Shown in pieces: positions 33,397-43,909 of a stretch of DNA of 64,000 bases (the first letter of the stretch is position 1; each line of letters starts with the position of its first letter). Under the pieces are notes generated by a model, which worked only from the letters and a program-made list of their open reading frames with translations, ran no database searches and had not been told where the DNA came from. This DNA comes from Fusarium oxysporum f. sp. lycopersici 4287 (lineage: Eukaryota; Ascomycota; Sordariomycetes; Hypocreales; Nectriaceae): NCBI RefSeq assembly GCF_000149955.1, contig NC_030988.1, positions 877,522 to 941,521 on the forward strand, written 5' to 3'. The translations under genes were made by a program, and so were the position numbers.

Positions 33397-36157
33397 ATGA
33401 ATTCATATAGCGGGCCGTCCCCGAAGCGGGCGAAGTATTTACATTCATCCCAAGAGATGCCTGTTTTCCATGCCAACGGATCTTCCATGTTCACTAATGG
33501 TGGTATTCCACAAGGCCAGACGTTATATTTTCCCACTACGGTAATTCCAAGCCAGTTTATTGATGCAACAGACACGAACCAACTGGTCCCTTCAACACCA
33601 TACGGCAACGCTCACTTTGCACCCCAGAACGCCCCCTTTTATAGCTCGTTGGATCTATCCTTTGCCAGATGCTACAGTACCACGCCAGTGGGCGCATGTT
33701 TTCATGTCTTTCCATGCTCTGCTCACGGCTGGTTGGACTACTCTTTCACTGGCATGTCTTCCTCCGCCGTCAGCCAGCAATTCTCGAGTTTTCCGTTGCC
33801 TGCGATTTCCAATCGTAACTCACCCCAGTTCATGTTCTCGTCTCTTTTTCTCTAAAAGCTATTCCAGATACCAACCATGGCGCGAACTTGTTGCAGAATC
33901 CTGTCAGAGAGAAAGCTACTTCAACTTTGAAGGCTCTACCTGTAGAGGACATCTTTGGGCAGCCCGACTTTCTAGATGAGCTAATATGCCATGATGGATC
34001 TGGGAGGAAGGCTGACCCAGCCCGAGTTCATCAGGACACCACTGAAAAGGCAAGGATTAGCGTACATATCGTACGGGACTTGTATCTAACGAGGTATTAG
34101 ACATCAGAAGCAAGCTCTTACGTTTATGCTGAAGCGCGAAGAAGGATGGGGGTTCTCTGATAAAGAACCAGGCGTTTGGGAGATTGCGGACACAGAACAG
34201 GGACGATTGTGAGTTGATGCTGATGTTACCTACACCTCCCGCTAATTAGGTGCCGGCCCAGGTTTGTAAACAGAGTCTCCAATACTTCTCAGTCTGAAGA
34301 GCCCATTCAATGCTATGGAGACATCTTAGCTGATCCCATGGGTTTTGGGAAGACCTTGGCAATGATGGCATTAGTTGCAACAGACTTGCAAAGTAAGTCG
34401 AATGAAGTGGATACTAGCGAAAACGTCCCAACAAGCGTTCTGTCTACTCTTATTGTTGTTCCTCCATCTTGTAAGGAATCGTCCTCGGACTCTATTTCTC
34501 AGCAATTAGACTAATATTATGTAGTAATGGGGACCTGGAAGGAGCAGCTCTCTGAGTTCGTGGTCACACCCGCCCTAAAACTCCACGCTAATATTGCAAT
34601 AGGCATGTCGAAGACGGTCTGCGTGTCTATTTGTATCATGGAAACGGTCGGCTATTATCTAAAGCGCAGCTCGAGAGTTGCGGTATAGTTTTGACAACAT
34701 ACCAAACCATTGCTGCCGAATGGAGTCGGCCAAGGGATTCTCAGAGTAATACCATGTTCTCTGTCCGGTGGAGGAGGATCATTCTTGACGAAGGTAGAGT
34801 TGACTGGGCATGTTCATGATGACTAGTTAGGCTGACAAAACTAGCTCATACGGTCCGTAACAAAAGCTCGAAAGTTTCTCGAGCTGTTTGCGCACTCGAA
34901 GCCAGATCTTACTGGGCTGTCACCGGCACTCCTATTCAGAACAGACTCGATGATCTTGCGACACTCTTCACATTCATCAGAGCACACCCTTACACTGATC
35001 GGAAATGTTTCGATGTTGATGTATCTCGTCTATGGAAGGAGAGACAGCCCGAAGAGGCTATTCGGAGACTGAGGTTGTTGTTGAGATGCCTAATGCTTAG
35101 GCGGAGCAAGGCAGCGATCAGGCTTCCGCCCAGAGAAGATATACGATATGCTGTCAACCTCGATCCCGAAGAGCGGGCTGTATATAACCAGATTCGATGC
35201 CGTATTTTCGAGGACGTGAAGAAGGATCACAATCTTCTCCAGAAAAGAGCCAAAAACAACGTTTTCCAGAAGATAATATCCCTACGGCGAGTGTGTTCTT
35301 TAGGATCGCACTATGAGCCAGGGCATACCATGGGACAACAAAGTTCAGAATGTGAGAACGGGGAAACCGTTGTGCAAAGTATTTTCAAGACGCAGCTTGA
35401 GTCGAGTTTGCCGGGCGTGCTGCCACAGACAAACAAGGGCCTGCCATCAAAGGTAGTAGCCCTGATCACAGACATCAAGGCTCGTGAGGTCAGCGAAAAG
35501 TGGTATGATCCCAGTCTGGCCTCACTTTACAGCAATCCAAAGTAGCTGACTTGTCTTAGTATTGTGTTTTCAGAATGGACGCGGACCCTCGAGCTTATCG
35601 AAAATGGTCTTAGTCAGTCAGGCATCCAGAGTATTCGATTTGATGGGGGTGTACCACCAAAGGATCGAATGCAGGTTATTAAACAGTTCCGAGAACATAG
35701 TTCTATTCGTGTCTTGCTCTTGACTTTGGCTTGCGGTGCGAATGGGTAAGCAAATGGCTAGCCTCATGCACGATCGACTGCTGACAGCTTCTAGCCTTAC
35801 CTTGACGGCAGCAAGTAGAGCTTACATCATGGAGCCACAATGGTAGGGCTTTCAGCTATTGCTTGATTCATGGGTAACTAACTCTCTAGGAACCCGAGCG
35901 TGGAGGAGCAGGCCCTCGCGCGTATTCACCGCATAGGACAGGAACGGGAGGTGACTACTGTGCGATTCTTCGTGAGCGACTCATTTGAAGAGGTATACTA
36001 CCTTGCCATCAGCCGGACATCTCTAACAAGAGCACAGAACGTCATGAAAAAGCAAGAGTCAAAAAAACATCTAGCAGGACTGCTACTCTCACCCCACAAC
36101 AATGAGCAAGCGACCGAGAACCCAGAGAGACTCCACGATTTACTTTCACTCATCTAA
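33397..36157 (+). pseudogene. SNF2-family DNA-dependent ATPase (Rad5/Uls1-like), apparently frame-broken
   Basis: Exons found: 33397-33814, 33868-about 34061, 34101-34208, 34262 onward, and further exons to 36157. Most junctions are canonical and in phase. Conserved blocks in order are HQKQALTFM, Walker A DPMGFGKTLAM, VVPPSLMGTWKEQL, IVLTTYQTIAAEW, RWRRIILDE|AH (DEAH split by an intron), YWAVTGTPIQN, CLMLRRSK, CIVFSEWT (split by intron 35503-35559), RVLLLTLACGANG and ARIHRIGQERE. These define a full SNF2 motor that remodels chromatin or replication-fork structures. No RING finger is seen between the two lobes, unlike Rad5. At two joins (34062-34100 and 34560-34600) I find no intron that keeps frame, so the gene is probably inactivated, or uses unusual sites, or holds sequencing errors. 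Confidence 0.7.
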
Positions 36158-38295
36158 CGAATAGGCTACTGTTATAGATAAACAATAGTCTGTCTGGAGG
36201 CAGCCGACAGATCAATATGAATGGATTATTGGGAGCAACACAAGTCAACGAGTGCCTTTGGTTAGGAAGGTTATACTGTAGAATCGCGACAGTATATATA
36301 GCCAGATGTGTGGCAGAAACCAGTCTGCGGCGTTACATGTTGATCATCTTCAAGTTTATTTTAAATTCTCCTACTCCTCTATTATTCGCTGTACAGTTTT
36401 AATTTCTTCGATATTTACTCCCCCAAGTACTTACAACCTAAAGTGATGATGACTGCTTTGACGGCCAAATCAATGTCTTCTTCGGCACCGAAGGACTTCG
36501 TGCTCAATCCTCAACCTCTCGGTTATTTATTCGCCAATGAGGGAGAAGATGCTTCGTCGCAAGGCCTTTATTCGTGGTCCACAAACGAACTTTAGATTAT
36601 ATGTGACTCATTTTACTCATCTAACACACAGCCACTACTTCGCCCTCCAGGCTGACTATGGCCTGGATTAATCCCGAAGGTGGCCATCCTGGTTCTGAAA
36701 ACGATCCTTCCACCTCGAAAAGAGTGTGTGAGTGGACCACCAACTTCATTCTTTTCTATACAATGCATCTGGAAGTTATAACAAGCAGTTCGCTGTGCCT
36801 AGAACGATTCATCGAGGCTACGATATCAATAGATAGCACGAGCAAATGCTGACAGCATGCAGCAGCAGATGCCGCAGTCAGTAGTCGAACGGAGAACCGG
36901 CGGAGTCGTCTTCAGCGCCTTCTTAGCTTTCGGTAATAGGTAAAAAAACGCCTCAAAGATACAATTCATCCTGCTCTATCTCCTCGGTTGCCACATAGAC
37001 CTAGTTTCCAGGCGCGATCTCTGTCCATCAGCTACCGATTCCTTAACGCATGAGGGTAAACTGTGAATTCCAGCGTGAAGGTAAAAGTAATCTTCTTTTG
37101 CTACATACTACAGTACGTATGGAAGATACTGAACGAAGAAAATGAGGCTCTTTGAAGGCTACAGCTGGCCTGAAGCCGTAGTATTAGCCTCCATGGGCTA
37201 GATGTGGCATATGATTTCTTTCCGAGTAAAGCTTGAACTGACGCAATGGCAAAAGACCCCCGAAGGGATGAGGAAAAATACTTGGGAAGAGGAAGCGCCA
37301 CCGGACCCACCCAACTAGGACGTGAGGCAGATGAACTTTTCCTTTCCGAGCCTGACTTGCAGTGACCGAGTTGGTGGACGGGAACAAGCCGACAGGTCAG
37401 CGCTGCGTGTTCCGGTTTGCCTGACAGAATCCGATTGGCAGAAATCTATGCCCCCTCGCAAGATCCGGGTATGTCCATACACCTTGCCACACAGATGAAG
37501 CGTTCGTACATGAACTCGCTGGACCACATGTAATGTTGGCCTGTTTGAGAACAAATTTCCAGGCGCCCTGTAGACTATCTTTGATAGTATCAGTGAGTTA
37601 AGCACCTGTGTAGCATGGTGGAATCATGCAAGTGCCATCATATACACATACCGGGGGGGAGAGGTCGGTTCCGTTGGATGGGAGGAGGAGAGACGTTACA
37701 TGTAATGCTAGGTTCCTTACCAAGTGGCCAATGTTATTACTCTGATCAGTTGACAGGTGGCTGGCAGGAGGTTACCAACAAGGCGTGGACGTGAATTAGT
37801 TTTCATCACCAACAATCACACAAACGGCGCGATCTTTAAGCCAATAGAAAGCGGGAGGTTTTTGCAGGATATGCGAGGGCTTTCGGTCAAGGCTGAATTG
37901 GGTAAGTGGAATAGTTGGTATTCTTAACATAGGACATTCTAATTGGCTGCAACCTGCTGTCACCTGGTAAGAAGTTCACACACAAATCGAGAGATACAGT
38001 ACTAATGCTACCAACATGCAAATGTCGCTGCTGCACGCTTGACTTCTTCGCAAACCACTGGACGGACGGCTTCCGGCTATTCTTGAAAGTGTAAAAACTC
38101 CCAGGTCAGTGAGCGCCTGTATGGATCATTTGCGATTGCTGCCTGTCGAGGGCCGGTTAGTCGTAAATGATGTTAGCTATATAAGGACGAATGTCAACCC
38201 AAAGACAATGCGTATTTGCCTTAACATCAAGCACCGAGACCACTCTTAGCCATACTTCCCCAGCAATTATTATCCATTATTATTCTGTTGTAACC
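36158..38295. other. Gene-poor region, 2.1 kb
   Basis: No intact gene. A short relic shared with 45311-45430 is listed separately. Confidence 0.5.
37449..37560 (+). pseudogene. Relic related to the short frame at 45311
   Basis: Reads MPPRKIRVCPYTLPH, then, after a 2-nt frame change, DEAFVHELAGPHVMLA. The other copy reads MAPRQIRVCPHVFACH and DEGFVHELVGRTSG. Differences fall mostly at third codon positions, which suggests both come from a once-translated gene. Confidence 0.45.
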
Positions 38296-38475
38296 ATGTG
38301 CAAATACATTGTTCCAACCAAGGTGTACCGTGACTGCGGTCATTCAAGAGCGGATGGTGAACCTTACTACGACCTCTGCTTGGGTGTCGATGCAGGCACC
38401 AAAAAGCGATGTGATCCTTTAATCACAGATACCAGCCAGTGCAGGATTCTCCCTGGAAAATGTCCTTCATGCTAG
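38296..38475 (+). CDS. Small Cys-rich hypothetical protein
   Basis: ATG in good context (TAACCATGTGC), 59 residues. The Cys/His pattern includes MCKYI, RDCGHS, DLC, KRCDP, QCR and a terminal CPSC, eight potential metal ligands. Short proteins beginning MCKYIV and carrying CGH and CP-C motifs recur in Fusarium-like fungi without a known role. No signal peptide is evident. Confidence 0.5.
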   Translation: MCKYIVPTKVYRDCGHSRADGEPYYDLCLGVDAGTKKRCDPLITDTSQCRILPGKCPSC

Positions 38476-39399
38476 GCTGTGAAGCGGTAAGTCTAGTGAC
38501 TTTAGTTATAAGTATCAAGCATTGACATTTGAAAGCTGAAAGGGCAACACTGCCTGCCCGCCATGGTCATCATTGCCAACGCAAAAGAGCCTATTTGTCA
38601 AACCTGGGAGGTCTTGTTCTTTGGGAGGTTTAAATACATCGCCAGAGTGGAGAGAGTTTGTTATTGGTGTTTGTTATATTGCCTGTCGTTATCGTGCTAC
38701 CACATTCGTTTTGTTAAGAAATAGCAAGATTTATTATTTCTGCATTTATGTAGAAACCAAGAATCTTTACAATAAATACACCTGATCTATTCATCGGTAT
38801 AAGCCAACCTTTTCAGATGAACCACAGAGTCTTCGATGTGCCTGCCTCGTTTGCCAATCACTACACTGCCTGCAGTGGTTACCTTAATCGGAACTTGTTG
38901 AGGCAGGTCCCCTGTTCAGTTCGCCCGGAGCGTGTGAACATATCTGGTTAACGAAGGTCAAGGGACAGTTAATACGTCGATATTCGGCGCTTTAACAACC
39001 GGCATAACGCCAATTATACAAGAGCGCAATGAAGTTATGGCCAGCATTCTGCTGACGAGACGATCAGTAGACTACATATGAGTAAGAAAATTCAAATACT
39101 GTCACTCCCTATATAGAAAACCAAACGCTCATATGATCTTGGCTGTTTGTCTGTACACCTTCAGAACCTTCTCTTCCCACCAACACAAAATGAAACCAAG
39201 GTAAGTGAGATTCAATGGTGGTAGAATAGAAGAAGACTATATTATCGTAAACGTCTCTATTCGAAATGATCCGCATCCACATAAATCATGACACATTCGT
39301 TGTATGTATGCTAACGGCCTTGAGTATCGTCGCCTACTTCAGTCCATCCTACAATCATACTATCCGGGATCAATAGCAGCATCTTAAAACTATAATCCA
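38476..39399. other. Intergenic region
   Basis: No gene supported; the last 200 bases are likely the 3' flank of the minus-strand kinase. Confidence 0.5.
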
Positions 39400-41616
39400 C
39401 TAAGGGGACGACTCTCTTGGAACAACGTGTCTCTGGCGCACGGGGAGGGTCTCCAGCATCTGATTCCCCAAGTCCAAATGACTCTTGAAACTAGACACCA
39501 ACCGCAACAACTCGTCTTTGACATCTTCTACAGATGAGATTCCTTGCATCACTTCTATTGCTGGCGGATTCGGAAGCGGCGGTAGAGATATCATCTGGTT
39601 CCCATTCGTCCCATTGTTAAAGTCATGCCCAAGCGGATGATAAATCTCTTCATCCTCACTATGGGCAGTTGACAGACTTTTCTGATTAGTTCGTCCAGTG
39701 CTATGCAGCATAGTCTGATTGGGATCGACTGCTAAGTAGAGAGCTGTGCTGTCAAAATCACCTGCGTCAACGTAAATGGATGGCTCCCGGGCAGCTGATG
39801 GATGTGAAATTGACTCAAATGTATGTCGTTCAAGCTCGAATGGCGTATGACACATCTCCGACGTAGATGAAACAGCATCTGAAATCGCCGTAGAAGGGCG
39901 AGCGGTCTCTCCCAAACTGTCGGGCATACTGGCATCGAGATCAATAAGACTCAAAGTAGACGCACGGTTTTCGGAGGTTGTGGGCTCCATAGGGATTCCG
40001 GCGACTAGGTCTCTCTGAGCTTGAACTATAGTGAATTCTTCGTCACTTCTCACAGGTTCAAGCCCACCATGCCGGTTTGCTGAAGTAGATAGGTCTACAG
40101 GGAAAGCCCAATCTAGGGTCCGGCGGCGATCTGCATCGGTTGAGTCATTTGAGACGGGCCTAATTCCGGGTTTGATAGTTGATAGGTCTGGAGATAGGGA
40201 CAAGCTGTCGCCTAACGCAGCATCTAAATCAATCAACGATTCTCGAACATCCAGAGGTTCTGAATGGTCGCGAAGAGGAAGGTCCGACGTCAATAGTGGC
40301 CTCTGTGGGAAGTAGAAAGAACGGATATTGTCCTGGTAATTGGAAATAGTATTTGGGTCAAATGCCTTCTCGAGGGGAACCAGAGGCATATTCATATTTG
40401 TTGGTGGCTGCCGACGACGGCGTGGTTGAGGTCTTGATACCTGAGACTGTGTGTCGACGGTAGTATTGTAGAGCTCCAATATGGGCTGAGAAGAATCCGG
40501 AACCATCAGCTGATCCAGGTCATCCATAGTGCTGAAATTCCATTCATCATGGGAGGCCAGGGACGACGGCGGACTAGATTCTCTTTGCGCCCCGCCGGGA
40601 GAAAAGAGCGATGTACGGCTTCCTCCTTTAGCTTCCCAGATCCTGTAAGCGTACACAAGCCTCGACAGCGATGCAGTTGGATAGTCAACATCAGTATTGA
40701 AGATGTAAGGATGTCGTTGGATTTCCTCAATGGAGGGTCGCTGGGCAATGTCTTCCACCAGGCAATAGGCAATCAAATCTTTTAACCCTTGTGAATACTG
40801 ATCGCCTTCGAGGCGAGGACAGTGTTGTTTCAAGTACGTGCCAAACCGAGAGATGTCTCGGAAGTTGGCATTGGGCGGTAACCCAGAAGCAACCTCGTAA
40901 GCCATTGATCCAAACGCCCAAATATCAACCTCAGAACCATACCGCACGTTTGAATTAAAGAGTTCGGGTGCCATCCAGTGTAAGGATCCTGTCACAGTGC
41001 TTCTCTTGTCGAATTTAGTCTCCACAATACCAGCCACTCCAAAGTCACAAAGCTGTACGCCGCCGGCTTCCGCGATGAGGACATTCGCGCACTTGATGTC
41101 CCGGTGGATAATGCCTTGCCCATGAACCCAGTGAATAGCTTCCGCGACCTCGCGCAAGATAGGAATAATCCATTGTTCTGGCAGATAACCTCTCGGTTTC
41201 ATTAAAGTTGAAACACTCCCGCCGGCGCAATACTCGGTGACCATCCATATAGTATGGCGAACAAGAAGGACATCTACCACAGTATTGATATTTTTTGCGC
41301 CACTGCTGCCAAGGAGCTTTAGTGTTTCGACCTCTTTCAGGATATCACCAAATGTATCTGCGCTGGGATCGAGGGCATCTCCGTTATCAATGTTGATGAT
41401 CTTGACGGCAACGAGTTGATCTGACTTGGTGCTGCACGCTTTGTAGACACGGCCGAAACTCCCCTTGCCAATAAGTTCTAAGAGAGAATAGGACGGTGGC
41501 TCTTTCCCGGTACCAGCACAATCCTGTACGACAGAGTTTTGCATCTCCCTCGCATCATTGATGGCATTTTGTCTGATCGCCGAAAGGTGAGGATTACTGA
41601 CAAGAAGTGACGTCAT
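39400..41616 (-). CDS. GCK-family (POD-6/Kic1-like) serine/threonine kinase
   Basis: A single uninterrupted frame of 738 codons. The kinase domain spans residues about 44-305: glycine loop GKGSFGRVYKA, VAVKII (catalytic lysine), IIHRDIKCANVLI, DFGVAG, the GCK/STE20 signature TGSLHWMAPELF and a closing RHPYIF. After it comes RIWEAKGGSRTSLFSPGGA, recalling the block after the kinase domain of Neurospora POD-6 and yeast Kic1. A long Ser/Asp-rich tail ends with a short helical segment (VKDELLRLVSSFKSHLDLG). POD-6/Kic1 act upstream of the NDR kinase COT-1/Cbk1 in polarity and septation. All catalytic residues are present. The lack of introns and divergence from usual POD-6 suggest a paralogue rather than the core orthologue. 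Confidence 0.85.
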   Translation of the reverse strand: MTSLLVSNPHLSAIRQNAINDAREMQNSVVQDCAGTGKEPPSYSLLELIGKGSFGRVYKACSTKSDQLVAVKIINIDNGDALDPSADTFGDILKEVETLKLLGSSGAKNINTVVDVLLVRHTIWMVTEYCAGGSVSTLMKPRGYLPEQWIIPILREVAEAIHWVHGQGIIHRDIKCANVLIAEAGGVQLCDFGVAGIVETKFDKRSTVTGSLHWMAPELFNSNVRYGSEVDIWAFGSMAYEVASGLPPNANFRDISRFGTYLKQHCPRLEGDQYSQGLKDLIAYCLVEDIAQRPSIEEIQRHPYIFNTDVDYPTASLSRLVYAYRIWEAKGGSRTSLFSPGGAQRESSPPSSLASHDEWNFSTMDDLDQLMVPDSSQPILELYNTTVDTQSQVSRPQPRRRRQPPTNMNMPLVPLEKAFDPNTISNYQDNIRSFYFPQRPLLTSDLPLRDHSEPLDVRESLIDLDAALGDSLSLSPDLSTIKPGIRPVSNDSTDADRRRTLDWAFPVDLSTSANRHGGLEPVRSDEEFTIVQAQRDLVAGIPMEPTTSENRASTLSLIDLDASMPDSLGETARPSTAISDAVSSTSEMCHTPFELERHTFESISHPSAAREPSIYVDAGDFDSTALYLAVDPNQTMLHSTGRTNQKSLSTAHSEDEEIYHPLGHDFNNGTNGNQMISLPPLPNPPAIEVMQGISSVEDVKDELLRLVSSFKSHLDLGNQMLETLPVRQRHVVPRESSP

Positions 41617-42029
41617 TCGCTCGGTTATGGTGCGGGATGCTTCCGCGAATTGAATATTAAAGAGAGAACTAAATGCTTGAGAAGGCCCAATCGTAATGAA
41701 AGATGAAGGTGGATAGGTGAATAAAGTTTGAACGTGGTAGGTAAATCAAGTGAGGTAGGAAGCAGGGAAAATGTCAAGTGGCCCCCAAGATAAAAAGTCC
41801 GTGCTCTCTCGGAAAATTGACTTATTCCGAGCCCCATACGGAGGTGTTTTGAATACAGCTACCTAAAAACAGTTGGCGTATACAGTAATCATATGCAATA
41901 GATAAGCGAACGCAAGCACCTTTTGTAGGTAGTCATGACAAAATCAATTAATAGTAGAATTGATTTTTCTTGCCCCGCTCTACTAGAGTTGATTGTTGTA
42001 AGCTAATTAAATCTCGTTAACGTACGAGT
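41617..42029. other. Promoter side of the kinase gene
   Basis: No gene supported; the sequence becomes AT-rich towards 42000. Confidence 0.45.
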
Positions 42030-42410
42030 GGATCAGACAAGCAAGTGGATCAACCTACTTTTCACCTTGAAAACTATGTTTTTTAAGTAATTCTTAAAAA
42101 TCAAGATTAAGCTTAAAATGGCCGGGATTTTAATGGCTTATACTGTATATAGGTCTTAAAATAAGCTATGTTAATCTCCTAAGTTTTTAAAAACAAGTCC
42201 TATATAACGTACACGATAAGCGAGCGAGACAGACAAGCGAGCGAGGCACCCCACTGTTCACCTTAAAGGCAGTTTTTTAAATAATTCGTAACAATTCAAA
42301 TTAAACTTAAAATAGCTAAGATTTTAATAACTTATATTTAAGGCTTAAAATAAGCTATATTAATTTTTCTAGACTTTTAAAAGAAATCTTATATAGCTGT
42401 AAACTTTAAA
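42030..42410. repeat. AT-rich two-copy direct repeat, about 190 bp unit
   Basis: The block TTCACCTTGAAAACTATGTTTTTTAAGTAA (from 42061) recurs as TTCACCTTAAAGGCAGTTTTTTAAATAA (from 42259). Both are followed by similar TTAAAATAGC-like and GGCTTAAAATAAGCTAT blocks. The copies differ mainly by transitions and small indels. The very low GC is compatible with repeat-induced point mutation of an old repeat, but the parent element is not identified. Confidence 0.6.
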
Positions 42411-43207
42411 AGCTATAAAGAAGACTTATTGATAGCTCGTGAGCTAAGACCTATGAAAGTGCTAACGAATGTGGTCTTTATACCAGAGTGATCTTTACTG
42501 GACCGTGAATGTAAAATGGTCGATCCCTTGAGGACCGGTGGTGTTTCTTGGTCAGTCCAAGAGGACCATCGACCGTAGGGCGTCCGTCCTACATCCACCG
42601 CTCTTCCTGGTCTTCGTCTTGCGTCTTTAATAGCTGGATGAACTTTGGCGTATAAGTCCTGTAGAGCCTAAGGGTCTCTCCCCGGCACGTAGACGGATGC
42701 CGTCAGGGCCAGGCGATCTGGTAACCGTATGACTGCTGCTGTCACACATATCTGTCCCTGCTGTGCATATTCTGTACAGCTACCTGTTGACCCGTGCTAT
42801 CCCCGTTCGTAGTTACACTAAGATGTCGGACTCGCGTCCCGTGAGGTCATCGTATAGCATGCGCATGTGCTTGCCGGGCAGCGCCTTGTCGATGCGTGTC
42901 GCCTTACGCGCTTCTGCCTTTGCTTCTGCGCCTAGTGTGAAGGACTCGTCCGTGGACCATATCTATTGCATCCTGATGGCATTACCGTCCTTTTCAAGGC
43001 GTTAGACATGCTTGTAGATCTCCTGGATAGTGCCTTGTCCCAACTGCTGCCGAGGTGTCGCGATCGCTTGCACCTATCGTGCACGTTACCTTTGTTTTAC
43101 AGTTGTGATCATATGTTACGTCATGAATGTCTAGACCGCCGACCTTCTTGTTATTTCCGGTTAGCGTTCTGTGACCCATCCTGGTCAGGGTAAGCATTGA
43201 CCCAAAG
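42411..43207. other. Gene-free stretch, probably repeat-derived
   Basis: No gene supported. It sits between an AT-rich repeat and a MITE and has short open frames on both strands with no recognised family. Confidence 0.4.
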
Positions 43208-43560
43208 CAACGCTACCAATAACTTAATTTAAACTAGGTTTTTGATTGGCATGACTTGTGGGGGGTGGACTTGAGCTGGACTTAGTCTAGCCAATCGGAA
43301 TTGAATTGAGTAACTCGATTTGCAAATCACAGCACTAGCCTAATTAGGCGAGATAAGATGAAAAGACTTACCCTAGGTCTTTAGAATTTACTTGAAAAAA
43401 GAGGTAAAAGATACCTATATATTACTAATTTTACTATGCTGACTTGCTGGCTTGTAAGTCAGGACTTAGATAGACTCGACTTGTGGCCTTTTTTCCTGAT
43501 TTGCAAGTCAGGGGATTAGGCTTGAATTGAACAAGTCGACTTGAATTATTAGGAGCGTTG
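43208..43560. mobile_element. hAT-type MITE, 353 bp
   Basis: The left end CAACGCTACCAATAACTTAA and the reverse complement of the right end, CAACGCTCCTAATAATTCAA, agree at 16 of 20 bases. The flanks are ACCCAAAG (43200-43207) and ACCCAAAT (43561-43568), an 8-bp target duplication with one mismatch. Eight-base duplications and short inverted ends are typical of hAT elements. It has no coding capacity and several internal GACTTG-type motifs. The ends differ from those of the two autonomous hAT copies in this window. Confidence 0.65.
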
Positions 43561-43909
43561 ACCCAAATATTCATCAAACGCTCGAGCCCGATTCACTGGT
43601 TTGGGAAGATGATTCTCTTGGCGCCGCTTGATTGGTCTGTAGGCGTAGTCGGTTCAGCAAAAAACATAAGTCGCTTGGCCAAAGGATGTGAGTCTCAAGC
43701 CATCTTATTGGATCTCGAGCCGAATTCAAAAAGCAACCCCTGCACAGCAGCAAAAAAAACGAGAAATTTTGAAACCCGAGTTCAAAAGTGGAACCACTGT
43801 GTGCCCAGCCAGTTTATTGACCGAAGCTCGCAACTATCTGCTCTTCTTCATCTCCTCCATCCATAACAGACTTTCGCCCTCTATTCTCATTCATTTATCC
43901 CTTTATCGA

